Assembly (NCBI RefSeq): GCF_963678635.1
Contig: NC_087068.1
Location: 2,854,001-2,918,000, forward strand
Direction of reading: 5' to 3'
DNA length: 64,000 nucleotides
Source of the DNA: Symsagittifera roscoffensis
Taxonomy: Eukaryota; Xenacoelomorpha; Acoela; Convolutidae
The notes under the pieces were generated by a model that was given only the letters and a program-made list of their open reading frames with translations, searched no databases and was not told where the DNA came from. The position numbers were made by a program, and so were the translations under genes. Of this stretch, positions 10,601 through 22,700 are shown in pieces; the first letter of the stretch is position 1, and each line of letters opens with the position of its first letter.

Positions 10601-11267
10601 CAGGAAAAGAAGGTGAATCACAGGAGGAAGAAGAGGACGAAGACGAGCAAGTGGATTTTGGATCTCAAGTCAGCCTCAATAGCTCGACCCAGGAGAGTGA
10701 GGCATACGTCGAAAGAGAGACTGGAACCATGGACAATTTTGGTGTGGTGAAAACGATAAGCAAAGACGCTAACACACCAGGCCAGTCGAGAGGCTTTGCG
10801 AGTATGACAAACTCAGAGACGCGAACTGGGGAGAGTAGAAACAAGGGGCTAGGCAACGCATTGGCGGATCCTGAAGTGGATAATGAAAAGACGTCGAGGC
10901 AGAGAATCAAAACCCGAATCTCGACCTGCACGAAGCTACCCGGGATCGACAGGGTGACACCGCCACTAGTGACGCAACTAGTGGATAACGGGGCAGCATT
11001 AGAAGAAGCCTTGAACAATATTGTGCGCAGTATAGGAGAACAAAATGAACAAATGTCCATAAGAATGAGTGCGCTGGAAAGAGCAGTCCACATTGAAAGA
11101 GAAAGTCTGCGGGAAGAAATAAACCGCAATAGACAAGAAGTTGGTAGGAGCGAAAAACGCTTGAAGGAAAGAACGGACGAGCACATAAGCGAAAAACTTG
11201 TCGCAAATGACAAGAGAGGCGGAACAGAGAGAGTTACGCTTAAGAGACGACATGGAGAAGTTAAGAA
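6263..11267 (+). repeat. 2.5-kb tandem duplication of leader 3' half plus gag start
   Basis: Copy A is 6263-8765 and copy B 8766-11267, each about 2,500 bp and differing at only about a dozen positions that I saw. The junction at 8761-8770 jumps from gag sequence (GGAGAAGTTAAG) straight back to the leader sequence AAAAATTATTCG, with only a couple of bases of shared sequence. The duplication is younger than the general decay of the element. Only copy B continues into the rest of gag. Confidence 0.93.
7616..8786 (+). pseudogene. Truncated upstream gag copy (duplication copy A)
   Basis: Begins with ATG at 7616 (MSLDKSRIPKRGNSSRKF) like the gag of element 2. A short deletion near 7737, relative to element 2 at about 39530-39590, shifts the frame; the main body is then read in the frame from 7707. 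It encodes the acidic N-terminal region and a coiled coil and ends abruptly at 8786, where the duplication junction returns to leader sequence. It lacks the capsid, zinc knuckles and protease, so it is a by-product of the tandem duplication. Confidence 0.85.
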
Positions 11268-13826
11268 TTCAGCAAGAGCAGTCTCTTGGGACTCTTGACA
11301 CAAAGATAGATGCGATGATGGAGAGGCGAACTCAGGCTATCATGGATAGGTTGGATGGGCTACTAGGCAACAATAGTGGACCAAAAGAAGGGGAACCGAA
11401 CTCGGTAGGTCCCAGCAGGGAGCCGAAGGTGAACTTCAATGACGATCAAAGGAGGAGGACATATGAATCCACTAGAGGTAGGGGCAGTTCATCAGGCTAT
11501 GCCACAAGGGATAATAGAACATGGGGCCCAAACAGTAGAGCAAGTTCAACGGGGAACAGACAGACCTCTAACGAACGACCGACGCAAGGCACACAGGCGA
11601 CTGGGAGAAGTGATTTCGGTAACAGGAGACATGCGAGCCCAGGGAGGAGTCATGTGGGCCAAGGGCGAAACAGTCACGGCGATTCGGATTGCAGAGATGC
11701 ACCGAATACAGAGCCCTTAACAAGGTACGATGATACTCAGGCGGGGCACTCGAGAGATGCTACGGCAATGGCCACAGCATTTGAACCCCCGAACAGGTCT
11801 CTGGAGACATTCCTGACGAGGTTATCCAGAACCAATGAACGCAGTGAGAAGTCCAGAAGAGTCTTTAAGAAACCAAGATGATATAAAGACGAATCTGATG
11901 GCTGTATTGATACCTGGATAGAGGTAATGAAACTGCATTTCGAGGAAGAGGACTTATCGGAAAGACAAGAATGCAGTGCGCTCACCAGTAACTTGGAAAG
12001 GACAGCCCTGAACTGTGTCATGGCCAAGAAGCAATATCAGCGAGACACAGCTGAGAAAATCTTCGAAATCTTGTTAAATCGCTTTGGATCAGGGGTGCAG
12101 GGGTATCAGGCAATGATGCGCTTCGAGAAACAGAGGCAACGAGAAGATGAAACGATAGACAAGTTCCTAGACGACTTGGAAATGCTGAGAAGACGCAGCC
12201 AACCGGATGAGTCAAACAGAAGGATGAACCTGGCAGTAGCCTCGAAATTCATCGATGGTGTGAAGAATGATGAACTTCGAACAATGCTAGCAACGCATTA
12301 CACACCACTATCAACCAATGCGCCAACACCGGAGGAGTTGAGGCTCAAGTCAAAAGAACATCTTTTACTGAAACCTCCATCGAGATCTGGATATTATAAG
12401 AACAATTATGGCAATTTTAACAACGGACCAGCAAACCAAGGGAATAACTGGTACAAACCGAGGAATGATAAGGACAAGAGACGCTCTTGTGCCAATTGCA
12501 GTTAAAGAGACCATCATGTGTCAGCATGCCCCACTTACAAACAGGGCATGAAAGCAATAGGCTTTAGCCTCGAGGACGAAGATGCGTCAGAGGTCGATCA
12601 TGAAAGTTTCATGAGGGTAGTAATTGCAAAATTTGGCCCGAGGTGTTTCTTTTGCAACTTAGTAGGTCATTTTAAATCGGATTGTCCGCAATTCTGGGAT
12701 GCTGTAGCAGACATCCAGCATCCAAGGCATGAGGAAGCTTTATCAGGAGTGAAAGCCAGCAAGGCTCGCCTATTGAGTGAAGCGGAGGCGCGCAGAAAAG
12801 ACAAACCGCAAGAGCTGGCGACGAAGAAAATGCTAGCGGTAACTGAAGAGACATGCGAACCGGAACCAGTGACTGCGCCCGATGACTTCAAGGTTGATTA
12901 CAGGGCAGTTGCAAGGGATGCTCTAAATAGAGTGCAGCAGGAACTATTGACAAAAGAGATCGAACAAAAAGTGAAACTCGAACTGGAAAATGAGAAACTA
13001 CAGGAGAAAATGAATACCTTCGAGGCGACAGAAGTCGAAGAGACAAAGGCACCAAGCAATTTGAGCATGAAACTTAATGTGATCTCCGGTCATTGGTTCG
13101 GCGTGGTGCCGCAAGGAAGCAAAATACAGTCAATAATCTCGGTAGCGGGACACCAGGTAATCAGAAATCTGAGTGAACCATCGGAGTTCACTTTGATGCA
13201 ATTGGACACATATGAAGATTATCTGAGTCAGGTGGAGCCACGCACTGAGTCAAGAGCTGTGCGAGCACTACTAACAACGGGTGGTCCTCGCATAAAGAAG
13301 CTTCATGGACGCTACGTGGAAGTCTATGGGCCGTATCAAGTGATGCTGAACGTGGATGGAATCAGTATCTACACTAAGACTTATGTGACAACAGACAGTG
13401 ACCAAATAGGGCAGATCTATTTGGGTGAGGAGGAACTCAAAGTCCGCCATGATGGAAAAAGACGCAGTAAACATTGGGTACGAAGCAGATGTGACCGCAT
13501 ATCTGCACGACACCAACGGAAAGAAAATCGGAGTCACAGGGCTTCTGGACACAGGAGCGGTAGTGAGTGTGATGCCGATAAAAACTTGGGAAAGAATGGG
13601 CTTCACGAAGGAAGATCTAATTCCAACGAATCTCCGACTGGCCGCCGCCAATCGAGGAGCAATTTATGTAGCCGGAAGAACACCAATAACGGTTCTCCAC
13701 ATGGGGGGACGGGATCTTTGGATGAGTTTCCTGGTGGTAGAGAATTTAGACGACGCCGACCAGTTCATCTTGGGCAGAGATTTCCTCAGGAATTTTGACG
13801 TGATGATTGACTTGACAACAATCTAA
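10116..13826 (+). pseudogene. gag: gag-protease of element 1, broken
   Basis: Same start as copy A (ATG 10116). Order: acidic/Ser-rich N-terminus, coiled coil (about 10990-11330), Arg/Gly/Ser-rich linker, capsid-like helical region (11885-12360), two CX2CX4HX4C zinc knuckles (one around 12488-12530, one around 12645-12690), a second coiled segment, and an aspartic protease with LLDTGAVVSVMP and ILGRDF (13540-13790). Compared with element 2 there is a deletion near 10240, TGC to TGA at 11879, a TAA at 12503 inside the first knuckle, a 17-nt deletion near 13449 and a 1-nt loss near 13820. Gag builds the particle and PR cuts the polyprotein. No full product is possible from this copy. Confidence 0.9.
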
Positions 13827-13829
13827 TAA

Positions 13830-16829
13830 GGATTAGGAACCCGGATTGGAAGTATGTTAAGAAACCAATTAATAGGATAATAACAGACGAAAACAAGGTA
13901 CCAATTTTTGAGACAGAAAAGTAAAACTACAGCCAGGGCAGGCTGTGGTAGCAGTTTTTAGGATGAGAAATTTAAATTCGTTAAGTGATAGTAAACAGGT
14001 TTGTTTGGTACCGAATCCAAATAGTCAAAGCTCAGTGATTTTAGGCCGGAGCTTCTCGGTAACGCAAAACGGACTGTGTGTCAGTGTGTTATAGATCACA
14101 CTGGACACCGCGGTTTCAATCCAGCGTGGAAAGAAGCTTGGATACGCTTTGCCGTTGAGGACTGACTATGAAGAGACACAGAACTTGAAAAAATTTAGTG
14201 TGAAAGACTGTCCTTATCATGCCAATAAAGAGAAAATTTTAAAAAGGATTAATGAATTAAAATCTATTCATAAATTGTTTTCAAGGAAGTCCGACACGGA
14301 CGACGGCTTATCGAGCTGCTCGAATTTTCCGGAACGCCCTCGTCATATGAACTAGAGTCTGACAAACCAGTTTTGCCAGAGATAGTACACTTAAAAGGGA
14401 AAATAGGCGAGGGAGATTTCGAGCAACTACGGGAGGTTTTAAATCGGAACGCGGATGTATTTTCAAGACATAGGCGGATATCGGTTGCTGTAATTTCGTC
14501 GAACAAGAAATCGTACTTGAGGAAGGCGCCGTTCCCCATAGGGAAGGCGCAAGACAAATGACGCCACATAAATTGGAAGCGTGCCGAGCGGAAATAGAAA
14601 TGTTGCTCGAATCCGACATGATAGAACCCTCAAAATCGCCATGGGCTTGCGGGGTAGTAATGGCAAAAAAGAAAGAAGGGCAGCTTAGGTTTTGTTGCGA
14701 CTTTCGCTACTTGAACGCGGTAACGATAAAATATGCGTACCCGATACCGCCAATAGACGAGAGCCTCTCTAAACTTGGTGATGCCAAGTTCTTCACCACA
14801 TTGGACTTGGGTTCTGCCTTCTGGCAGGTCCCGCTGCGGAAGAAGGATAGAGAAAAGACCGGATTCGCGTGTGAGTTGGGGTTGTACCAGTGGAAGAGGA
14901 TGCCCTTCGGCTTGTGCAACGCAACGGCCACTTTTCAAAGACTGATGGCTCAGGCTTTGACCAGAGTGACAAAGAAGTACGGGAATCTTGTGATGTGTTA
15001 CGTGGATGACGTAGTCATAGCAACACCGACCCTGGAAGACCACATTGATCGGCTCGATGTGGTCTTTGGATGCATGAAAAGACCAGGCTTGAAGTGCAAA
15101 CCATCGAAATGTGAAATCCTTAGGGATTCAACCAATTAACTGGGTAGAATGGTGGAGAGGCATGGTGTGAGGCCGGACCCAGAAGCAGTAGAAGCATTGT
15201 TGACATGGAAGGCTCCCAGAACGGACACACAGCTCCTGAGCTTCCTAGGGTTTGCCAACTACTACTGTGAGCTCATAAAAGGATATGCAGACGAGGTGTA
15301 TCCTATGCAGATGCTGATGCACAACAAAGGGAAAAAGTTCGAATGGAACGGTGAAGCACAAGTTGCCTTCGAGAACATAAAGCGGGAACTGTGCGAAGCG
15401 CCAGTGCTAGGCATGCCTACAGAAAAGGGTATGTATGTTCTTGACACAGACGCATCGGTAGTAGCCATCTCAGGAATATTGCATCAGGAGCAAGAATGGA
15501 ATGGAAGAACGGTTCTCCGTCCCATTGCATACGGCAGCAAGGTCTTGAATGACACTGAGATGAAATATGGTGCACCAAAAGCAGAAATGTTTGCAGTAGT
15601 CACATTTGTGGAAAAATACCGCGCATACCTGGGGAGCGCTCCCTTTAAGTTACGCGTAGACAACAGAGCTTTATCCTGGTTGAAGACCTACTCGAAGGAT
15701 CAGAGTTATATTGGTAGATGGATAGTAAGATTGGATGGCTACCACATGATAATCGAGCACAGGATGCGTGATAAACACCAGAATGCTGACACCCTCAGCA
15801 AGAAAACTGAGTTTTATGAAAGATTGGAACAGAAGCAAGCCAATCAGGTAGAAATAAAGGAAAGATTCTCGTTTCTGGACAAAGAAACTTACGAAGCGCT
15901 TCCCTTAACGAGATGGTTGGACAAGTCTGGACATCCAATTCCAGGACATCCTGAGTTACCTGTAGAGAAAGCAGCCGAGATAAAGATCCTATCCAAGGGG
16001 GACCCGATCCCCTTGGATCTGTTGCTGCGCTCAAACCTGGTCCAGCAAGAACTCTCTCCCATGAACATAAACAGCCTCTCATTATTGGATAAAACGGTGC
16101 AGGTCACACCGCAAGTGATGCGGATGCTGGGTGGGTTGTTAGAAAGAGAAGTGACCAGAGATGACCCCGAGTGGACAGCAGCAGTGACATCACTGACAGT
16201 CAGGGAGAAGGTGAAGATCATGCCGTCCAGACGACAACACGAAGAGAACGAGGGATTGTAGGACAATAATTCAGCAACTAGTATCCTCAATACCACACGA
16301 GGTTTTAACCAGTACTTCTTACGGACGGAAAGAACAGGGGAGCAATACGCGAAGGAAAACCGTTACCTTTGTGGACCAGGATAAAGAAGGTGAAAAGGTA
16401 GAACGAAACCTGGTGCAAGATTGTTTTTCCGGGGAGACGAACGATGAGAAGAGCCAGCGAGTACAAGATCAACACCCGGGACAAGGAAGTTTATCCGGGG
16501 AGTCTGATGTAGATGAGGAAATTCCTGATGGGAGGCAGGACCTGGAGAACAAAGTTTTGTCCGGGGAGTTCAGATGGATGAGAAGAAAGCACAGAACTGA
16601 CCCAGGAGGTGGTGCAGACTCCGTCGCAGACTCTTCAACAGATGACAACTCCCGAAAATCAGGAATTGACACCTACTCAGACAGGAACTCGAGCTCAGGA
16701 TCGGAACTGTCAGAGTTAGCAATCCACACACTACTAGTGGAAACTCGTGCAAGGGATATGGACAGAGAGGTGTACCAGGATCCTGACAGTGATCGCTACC
16801 TCATACCAAAGCAGCGAAAGAGTCTTTGA
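13830..16829 (+). pseudogene. pol: pol part 1 of element 1: reverse transcriptase and RNase H
   Basis: After a linker (13930-14560, shifted) the RT runs 14558-15136 with the expected Ty3/gypsy blocks: QLRFCCDFRYLNAVT, TTLDLGSAFWQVPL, MPFGLCNATATFQRLM and catalytic YVDD at 14999-15010. A TAA at 15137 interrupts it; the thumb (LGFANYYCELIKGY) and RNase H follow in the frame of 15149-16261 with DTDAS, KAEMFAV, VDNRALSWL and HQNADTLS carrying the usual D-E-D-D acidic residues. A Ser/Asp/Glu-rich linker (16371-16829) leads toward integrase. In the inferred ancestor gag, PR and pol share one frame; no conserved frameshift site is evident. This whole segment is missing from element 2. Confidence 0.93.
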
Positions 16830-16969
16830 CAACGCAGCGGATGATTTGGAAACAATAGCGGTATCGAAACGTTCGATAAGTCTGTTGCCACAAAAAATGG
16901 ATCGAGACTGGTTCTCCGGATAAAGGAGACCTCGAGGAAGACAGTTACCGTATCCTGAGACAGTATTTC

Positions 16970-18402
16970 ATGCAGAAAGAGGGAAGGTTATACTTGAACA
17001 AGGACGGGATTGTCGCTTGCAAGAGAAGAGATGAAGACAAAGTCCTATACAAGTATAACGCGATAGTGTTGCCAAAACTCTATCAGACAGAATTCTTGTT
17101 CAGGTCGCATGATCAGATGGGCCATCAGGGGATCTACAAAGTGTATCAGAGGATCCTGAAGCGCTTTGAGTGGCCTGGAATGAAAAAGGCATGCGAGAAG
17201 TGGGTAACAGCATGTCTGTCATGCCAACAGGTCAATGATCCAAGGAAATTGCGATTTCCCTTGCAATCGATCGAGTCGTCTCAATTCAACGAGGTGGTGC
17301 AGATAGATCACCAAAAGATATGCATGACAGACAGTGGTTATAATCAGGTATTGGTCATGATAGATCACTTCACGAAGTATGCAGAGGCCGTGCCCTGCAT
17401 AACTGCCTCGGCGGAAGAGACATGCGACCACCTGATCAATACGTGGATAGCGAGACACGGTTCTCCGATGACGTTTCAATTGAATAACGGAACAGTTTTC
17501 GTAGGAGAACTCAAGAAAGAGCTAATGAGACGCTCACAAGTAGCTCAAGCTCACTCCACGACATACCATCCACAGACAAATGGCTTAGTGGAAAGGCAGA
17601 ATCGAACGTTAGTGTCGATGCTGAGGGTATATTGTTCCAGGTACATGACCGATTGGAACAGATATCTTCCACAGGCTTACAATAGCACACAACATTCCAC
17701 CGCCGGAGTTAGCCCACATATGATGCTGAACGGGCACGAGAAGTCTTTGCCCTTGACTTTCTTCTACCCAGAGTGTGAAGGGAAGAAGACGTCAGCACAT
17801 GTCTATTTGAGGGATGTAATTAGACGTCAGCAAGAGTTGAACGACTTGTGTAGACGAAATACTCAGCAAGCACAGGCAAGAAAGCAGCTGGTGCAAAAGC
17901 TTACTCGGTAGGAGATTACGTATGGGTATTTCAGACCGTCATACCACCGAAAGGAACGAAAAAGCTTTTAAAAAAGTGGAGGAGACCCTACATGATTACA
18001 GAGGTGCACGAGGAGGGACGCTTTTATAGACTGAGTACTGGCCGAGCCGCTCATTACGAAAAGATTAAGCCACACAATCCATCGACAGAAGACTGGTGTA
18101 TACCTGCAGACATGGAAGAAGGGGATTATCTAATGATGGACCCTGCTTGTGAGGTCAATGAGAAGGGCACCAGGGAAAAGAACGATGGAAATGAGGTCAT
18201 AGAGGATGGAACAGGTACACCACTGAACCTGGACCCAAATGACGTGATTGAAGCGGACGATGAAACTTTAGCCTACGCAGAGGAGGACTGGCAGGACCCT
18301 GAACAAAGGGACTTTCCTAAGAACTTGGAACCGGATCTTCCGTTCACGATACAGACTCGTCAGAATGACAGGACAAGATCCAAAAAGAAATATAACCCTT
18401 AG
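16970..18402 (+). pseudogene. pol part 2 of element 1: integrase with GPY/F-like module
   Basis: 16970-17911 holds the zinc-binding HHCC region (MGHQGIYKVYQRIL ... CLSCQQV) and the DDE core. The first Asp is at 17306-17308 (QIDHQK) and the Glu at 17591-17593 (GLVERQNRTL). The second catalytic Asp is replaced: the usual S-D-N-G reads L-N-N-G, with Asn at 17483-17485. After a frameshift near 17893, VGDYVWVFQ ... KKWRRPYMITEV is a GPY/F-type C-terminal module. An acidic linker then runs on past a TAG at 18400 toward the macro domain. Integrases of this kind insert the cDNA. This copy is inactive by active-site change as well as by frame. Confidence 0.9.
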
Positions 18403-18588
18403 GGCGACGATTTTGTAGTGGACAGGATAGACCTAAAGAAGATAGGGGAAAAAGTAGTGGGTCTAGAAGAAATAACTGTGTCACAGGACATTGACATAGT
18501 CGATGATCACGACGATGAGTGGGTCGATGACCGATCGAGACCCGAGGTAGAATTCGACGACGAGCAACAGCAGTCATATGAATAAGAC

Positions 18589-19431
18589 TTGACGAATCTG
18601 CGTGTCTTGGAATGGCTGAACGAAATGACGTCGGACCTAAAGGAGACCAGTGTCACGATTCAAGAGGTAGATCGTGAAAGCATAAAGTACATGAAAACCG
18701 AACGGGAAGATCCTTCCTGGGCTGCCCAGGAGGGGCGACTACTCGTTCCGGCTTCCAATCTCGATTTGATAACCGGTATGCGATCGACGGGGACGTCGAT
18801 GGATATTTTTGTCCGGGGCTTGGGGGTAGGATTTACCCACACTGAAAATTTATTAATAAAAAAATCAAGAATAGCAAGAGAGACAGGAGACTTAGAAGCA
18901 GAAACAAGCGAAGAACCTAAGAAACCTGACATAGGGAGGGTAGTTGAGTCATATTTTAATTTACCAAATGAATATTCAAGTAGCATAATACTAACAGACA
19001 GCGATTTCATACTCACGGATAGAACATGTGCAATAGCAATCACAGCAGACATGAGTTTTAAGACAGCGCTAGCAGCAGATTTTAAGAGAGAATATAAAAA
19101 CATAGAATTCGTTTGGAAGCAAAGACCAAGAAAAGGGGGCGTAGCAGCCTTGCCCTCGGCGGCGTCACAGATACCGGGAAAATACTTATGTTTCTTAGTG
19201 ACACGGGCGACGGAGAAGTGGCACGTAGAACCGGAAAACCTAGTCTTGTCCTTGACGAGATTGAGAGACTTCCTCGTGGAAAGGGATGTGAAGGAGCTTT
19301 CGCTTCCAGTGTACGACCCGAACAGAGGACGACTGCATCATCGAGAATTGTACGCGCTCATACACGTAATCTTCTCTGATACTAATATACAAGTATACTT
19401 ACATAAGAAATATTACTTGAGTATAAGCTGA
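18589..19431 (+). CDS. TARG1/OARD1-like macro domain at the C-terminus of pol
   Basis: The ORF opens after a TAA at 18582 and has about 110 acidic residues of linker, then a macro-type fold from about 18930: IILTDSDFILTDRTCAIAIT, DMSFKTALAADFKREY, KYLCFLVTRA, LVLSLTRLRDFL, KELSLPVYDP and a final strand NIQVYLHKKYYL. Order and spacing match the small TARG1/OARD1 group of ADP-ribose binding macro domains: a start strand, then the metal-free loop with ALA..F, then LVT, then SLP, then a helix and a last strand. The glycine-rich loop that carries the catalytic Asp in TARG1 reads DPNRG here, so hydrolase activity is doubtful and binding of ADP-ribose is the safer guess. TARG1 enzymes remove ADP-ribose from proteins. 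The domain is also kept in element 2, where the neighbouring RT-integrase is deleted. Confidence 0.7.
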   Translation: MTNLRVLEWLNEMTSDLKETSVTIQEVDRESIKYMKTEREDPSWAAQEGRLLVPASNLDLITGMRSTGTSMDIFVRGLGVGFTHTENLLIKKSRIARETGDLEAETSEEPKKPDIGRVVESYFNLPNEYSSSIILTDSDFILTDRTCAIAITADMSFKTALAADFKREYKNIEFVWKQRPRKGGVAALPSAASQIPGKYLCFLVTRATEKWHVEPENLVLSLTRLRDFLVERDVKELSLPVYDPNRGRLHHRELYALIHVIFSDTNIQVYLHKKYYLSIS

Positions 19432-19781
19432 GTTAAGGTGACATGCAAGAGGGTGTCAGACTAAATTAGGTAATGTGTGTTATGTTATGTTAGGTGTTAT
19501 GTTATTAAGGTCCTGGGCAAGAAGGAGTTAGTGACCACGAACAACTGAATAACGATCTTAGGAATAGATCCAAAGTTTGGACTGTCCAATCTTAGATCGA
19601 ATTCCAGAATTTTAGAGACCGATTGATTTTAATAAATTTTAGGATCAAAATCTTTCTATCTGACTGTTTTAAATAAATTTTAACAAAATTAAGGTGAAAC
19701 CGACAAGTGTGATATTCATGACCTCTTTTCTAGATCCTGATTGATCATTTGAATCAAATCGAATCAAAACCTGAAAAGAGA
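19432..19781 (+). promoter_or_regulatory. Spacer with conserved 3' splice site before the giant ORF, element 1
   Basis: Non-coding 350 bp. It ends with a pyrimidine run and acceptor CTCTTTTCTAG at 19723-19733, 48 bases before the ATG at 19782. The acceptor and the following ATCCTGATTGATCATTT are the same in element 2. This fits expression of the downstream ORF from a spliced subgenomic RNA, as for env genes of retroviruses. The donor is not identified. Confidence 0.5.
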
Positions 19782-22700
19782 ATGGATAATTTTAACTTGG
19801 ATGAATTGATGGACCTGGCAGAGGCATATGTAGGACCGATGGTAGATGCGATCTATCGCCGGCTAATGGATCGAGACTTCGCTCTGGAGGACCCAGAGGT
19901 AGCCATGTTGCTGACCGCCCTGATAAACATCTTGGGGCATGACAACCGTGGGAACGACCCACGGAAGTTCTATTGATGGCAGCATACGGAGAAAGGGGTG
20001 TACTAGACCGCCCGAACATGAGAGTGATGAGGTGGAGAAACGGGGCTCTCTCAGGGAGTGACTTGGCGAATGAGCCTGGATTGGGAAATTCTAGGACTTA
20101 TCGACCAGGTGAAATGCCTTTGCCCTCCACGGCCAAGCCTGGGCTGAGGAGAATGCATCAAGAGATGAACAGCGAGGCTGCCTCGTCTAGCTCACCACTG
20201 AGAATAACTGTGCCACCAAAGAGGGCGAGAGTAGAACAAGGGGTTCAAACGAACCAAACCATGCGAGATCTAGATGGGATCAAGGATGAGCTGGAAAGGA
20301 TCAGGAAGGAGCTGGATGAAGTGACTAAGACCATGCTCATTACGGAGGACGACAGAGACATGTGGAAGAAATTGTTTGAAGACTGCAACAAGAAGCAGGG
20401 CGAAGAAATTGAGCGCTTGAGGCGGGACTACAAGGAGCGATCGGAACGGGTGGCATTGACTACAGCCGTGGAAAAAGTGATACCTGCAAGGAGTATTCCT
20501 CGTGGGCAGTCCCCGATGGAGCTCTTGACGCCTCGAGAGATGAGTCAGACAACGGAAACGAGAATCCGGACAACTACAGGTCGAGTGACGATCCCGGTCC
20601 CGAGTGACACCTTGGGTGACCCAGTCGTGGAACAAACGGTGAGGAAGCTGATAGAGACAGCTAGACGACTAGTCGCCAACAAGAATGCACCAGGTTCCGG
20701 GGTGACTGCACCCTATGGAACGATCGACGATACGGGCAGAGTACGACTCTCCCAAGTCGTGATGACCAGACAGGGAGTTAGCGACACAACGCCACCAATG
20801 GGGAGCTCCAAGGTCCCAGAGAGGAGGATACGAAAGATGCCGGCAAAGAAAGTGTCACGCGTAATAGATGTACAGAAGAACAATCAGTTGAATTATAACT
20901 TCACAGGAGTTCCAGAGGCGGATTCGAGAGCTTGCTTAAATCGAGCGACCTGGAACCCGGCAGTGAACCTGCAGCAACCACCGCTGGGGACATCACATCT
21001 GATACTGGGAGATAGCTTAGTCAGAGTACTCTCGAACTTGAGAACCTCTTGGGTCACCACGGTGATGGCCTTTGGAGGCGCGACCACAGCCCACTTATTT
21101 CGGATGGTGAAGTTGATGAACCCAGGGAGAATCCCTAATGTAATGATCCTAATGGGGACAAATAACATCTCGAGAAGCTCGGATGAGGAGGAAGCACTAT
21201 AGGAATCAATGATGGTGTGCTTGTTTACTACTCTCTGGCAGAAGTTCAATTGCGCGGTACTGACCGTTTGCACTGTGCCAATGAATGCGAGGAGTTTGAC
21301 TGCGACAGGGAGAAGGCACAACGAAGGAGTAGTCAGGTGGAATAACAACCTAAGGAATCTCGCAAGTCGGAATGCCGGAAGGATGATCCTCATGGACATC
21401 GAACATGAGTTGTTGAGAGCTATGGATCAGGCCAGGCTGACTACGGACGGCATCCACTTTGATAATATAGAAGGACAGGCTTGGTTGAACAGAGTCTTCC
21501 TAGAGCGATTGGATGAGTTGGAAGTAGAACTCTTTGACACAGGAGTGCTAAAGGAGGAGGGAGCATTGAACGAACCTGTGATTACCACCTTTGTGCCTCC
21601 TAGCCTAGAAACACGCTTGGGGATAGTCCCGGCCGTGACGAACTATAGACAGCAGAGCTCTAGCGAACCAGGTCAAAGAACAAACGTTCAAGATCGGTTG
21701 GGAGAAGCGCCAATGAGGAGGACCATTAATCCTAGGAGAAGACTAGGGCCTGTTAACCCAATGGAGGAGAGAGCCACCACCTCTAGATCGGACACGAGGT
21801 CGGAGACGACAAGGACCAGTCGAGAGGAAAGACACCCTAATAGGAGCTCTCTAATGTGGTCGAGGCCGATACCTTCTCCATTGCACAAATACAAGGATGA
21901 CCTGATGAAACTGAACCTTCAGACGGTGAGCTTCGCAGCGGATGCCATGAGGATGCTGAATGGAGCAAGATTATCGGTCAGCTGATTGTACTCGATAACA
22001 GGAGTGGACTGGTTGATAGCGGCTGGCATAAACTTCAGCTTTACAACTGCCTTGAGGTTTGCCTGGAACTTCAGCTCTACAACTGCCTGGAAGATTTCTG
22101 ATAACGAGGGCGCGGATTGGGCAACATGTGAAGATGTTCAGGCAGCTGAAGACACCTGCAGGTCATGTGAAAGAAAGAGCATACCCGAAGCAAGTGAATC
22201 AGGAAGGTGATCCCAAAGATACGGCGAGTTGAAAGCGATTAAGAAAGATGAGACCATCTTCGCCGCGTACGACAAAGCAGAAATGAGGAAGGCCAAGATC
22301 ATGATAGTAGCGAACTCAGAATTCGTACACACTTCCAAGTCCCTGTTTTGGCCGGACGTCATTATGTTGGCAGCGGTCGATCTGGACCTACTGCAATCCG
22401 TGTCAATGGCTATCGGAGTGCAAAGACAGACGGACATGAACCCAATCACGATCGTGTTTGCTGGCGTCAATGACCATCTACACAGTAGAGGTTTCCTGAG
22501 CAAACTCAGAGAGCCTACAACGGCAGAAAATGCCGTATGGCCAGCAATAAAAGACACTCTCGAGTCAATGGGTGAAGTGGTGGATGCGATGAAGGAGGGT
22601 TCCTTCACCAAGACGACACCGAGAGTAGTGTTCGCGCTATCTCCGGGGTATGCACATCTCCCGGATGGACTGAAATTCGTGTATGCGATCGTGGCCTTGC

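Noticed and set aside
10665-11303. Long minus-strand ORFs opposite gag and the giant ORF (also 22138-22944, 46723-47454, 24390-24986)
   Set aside because: They are shadows of coding sequence on the plus strand, with biased composition and no domains.
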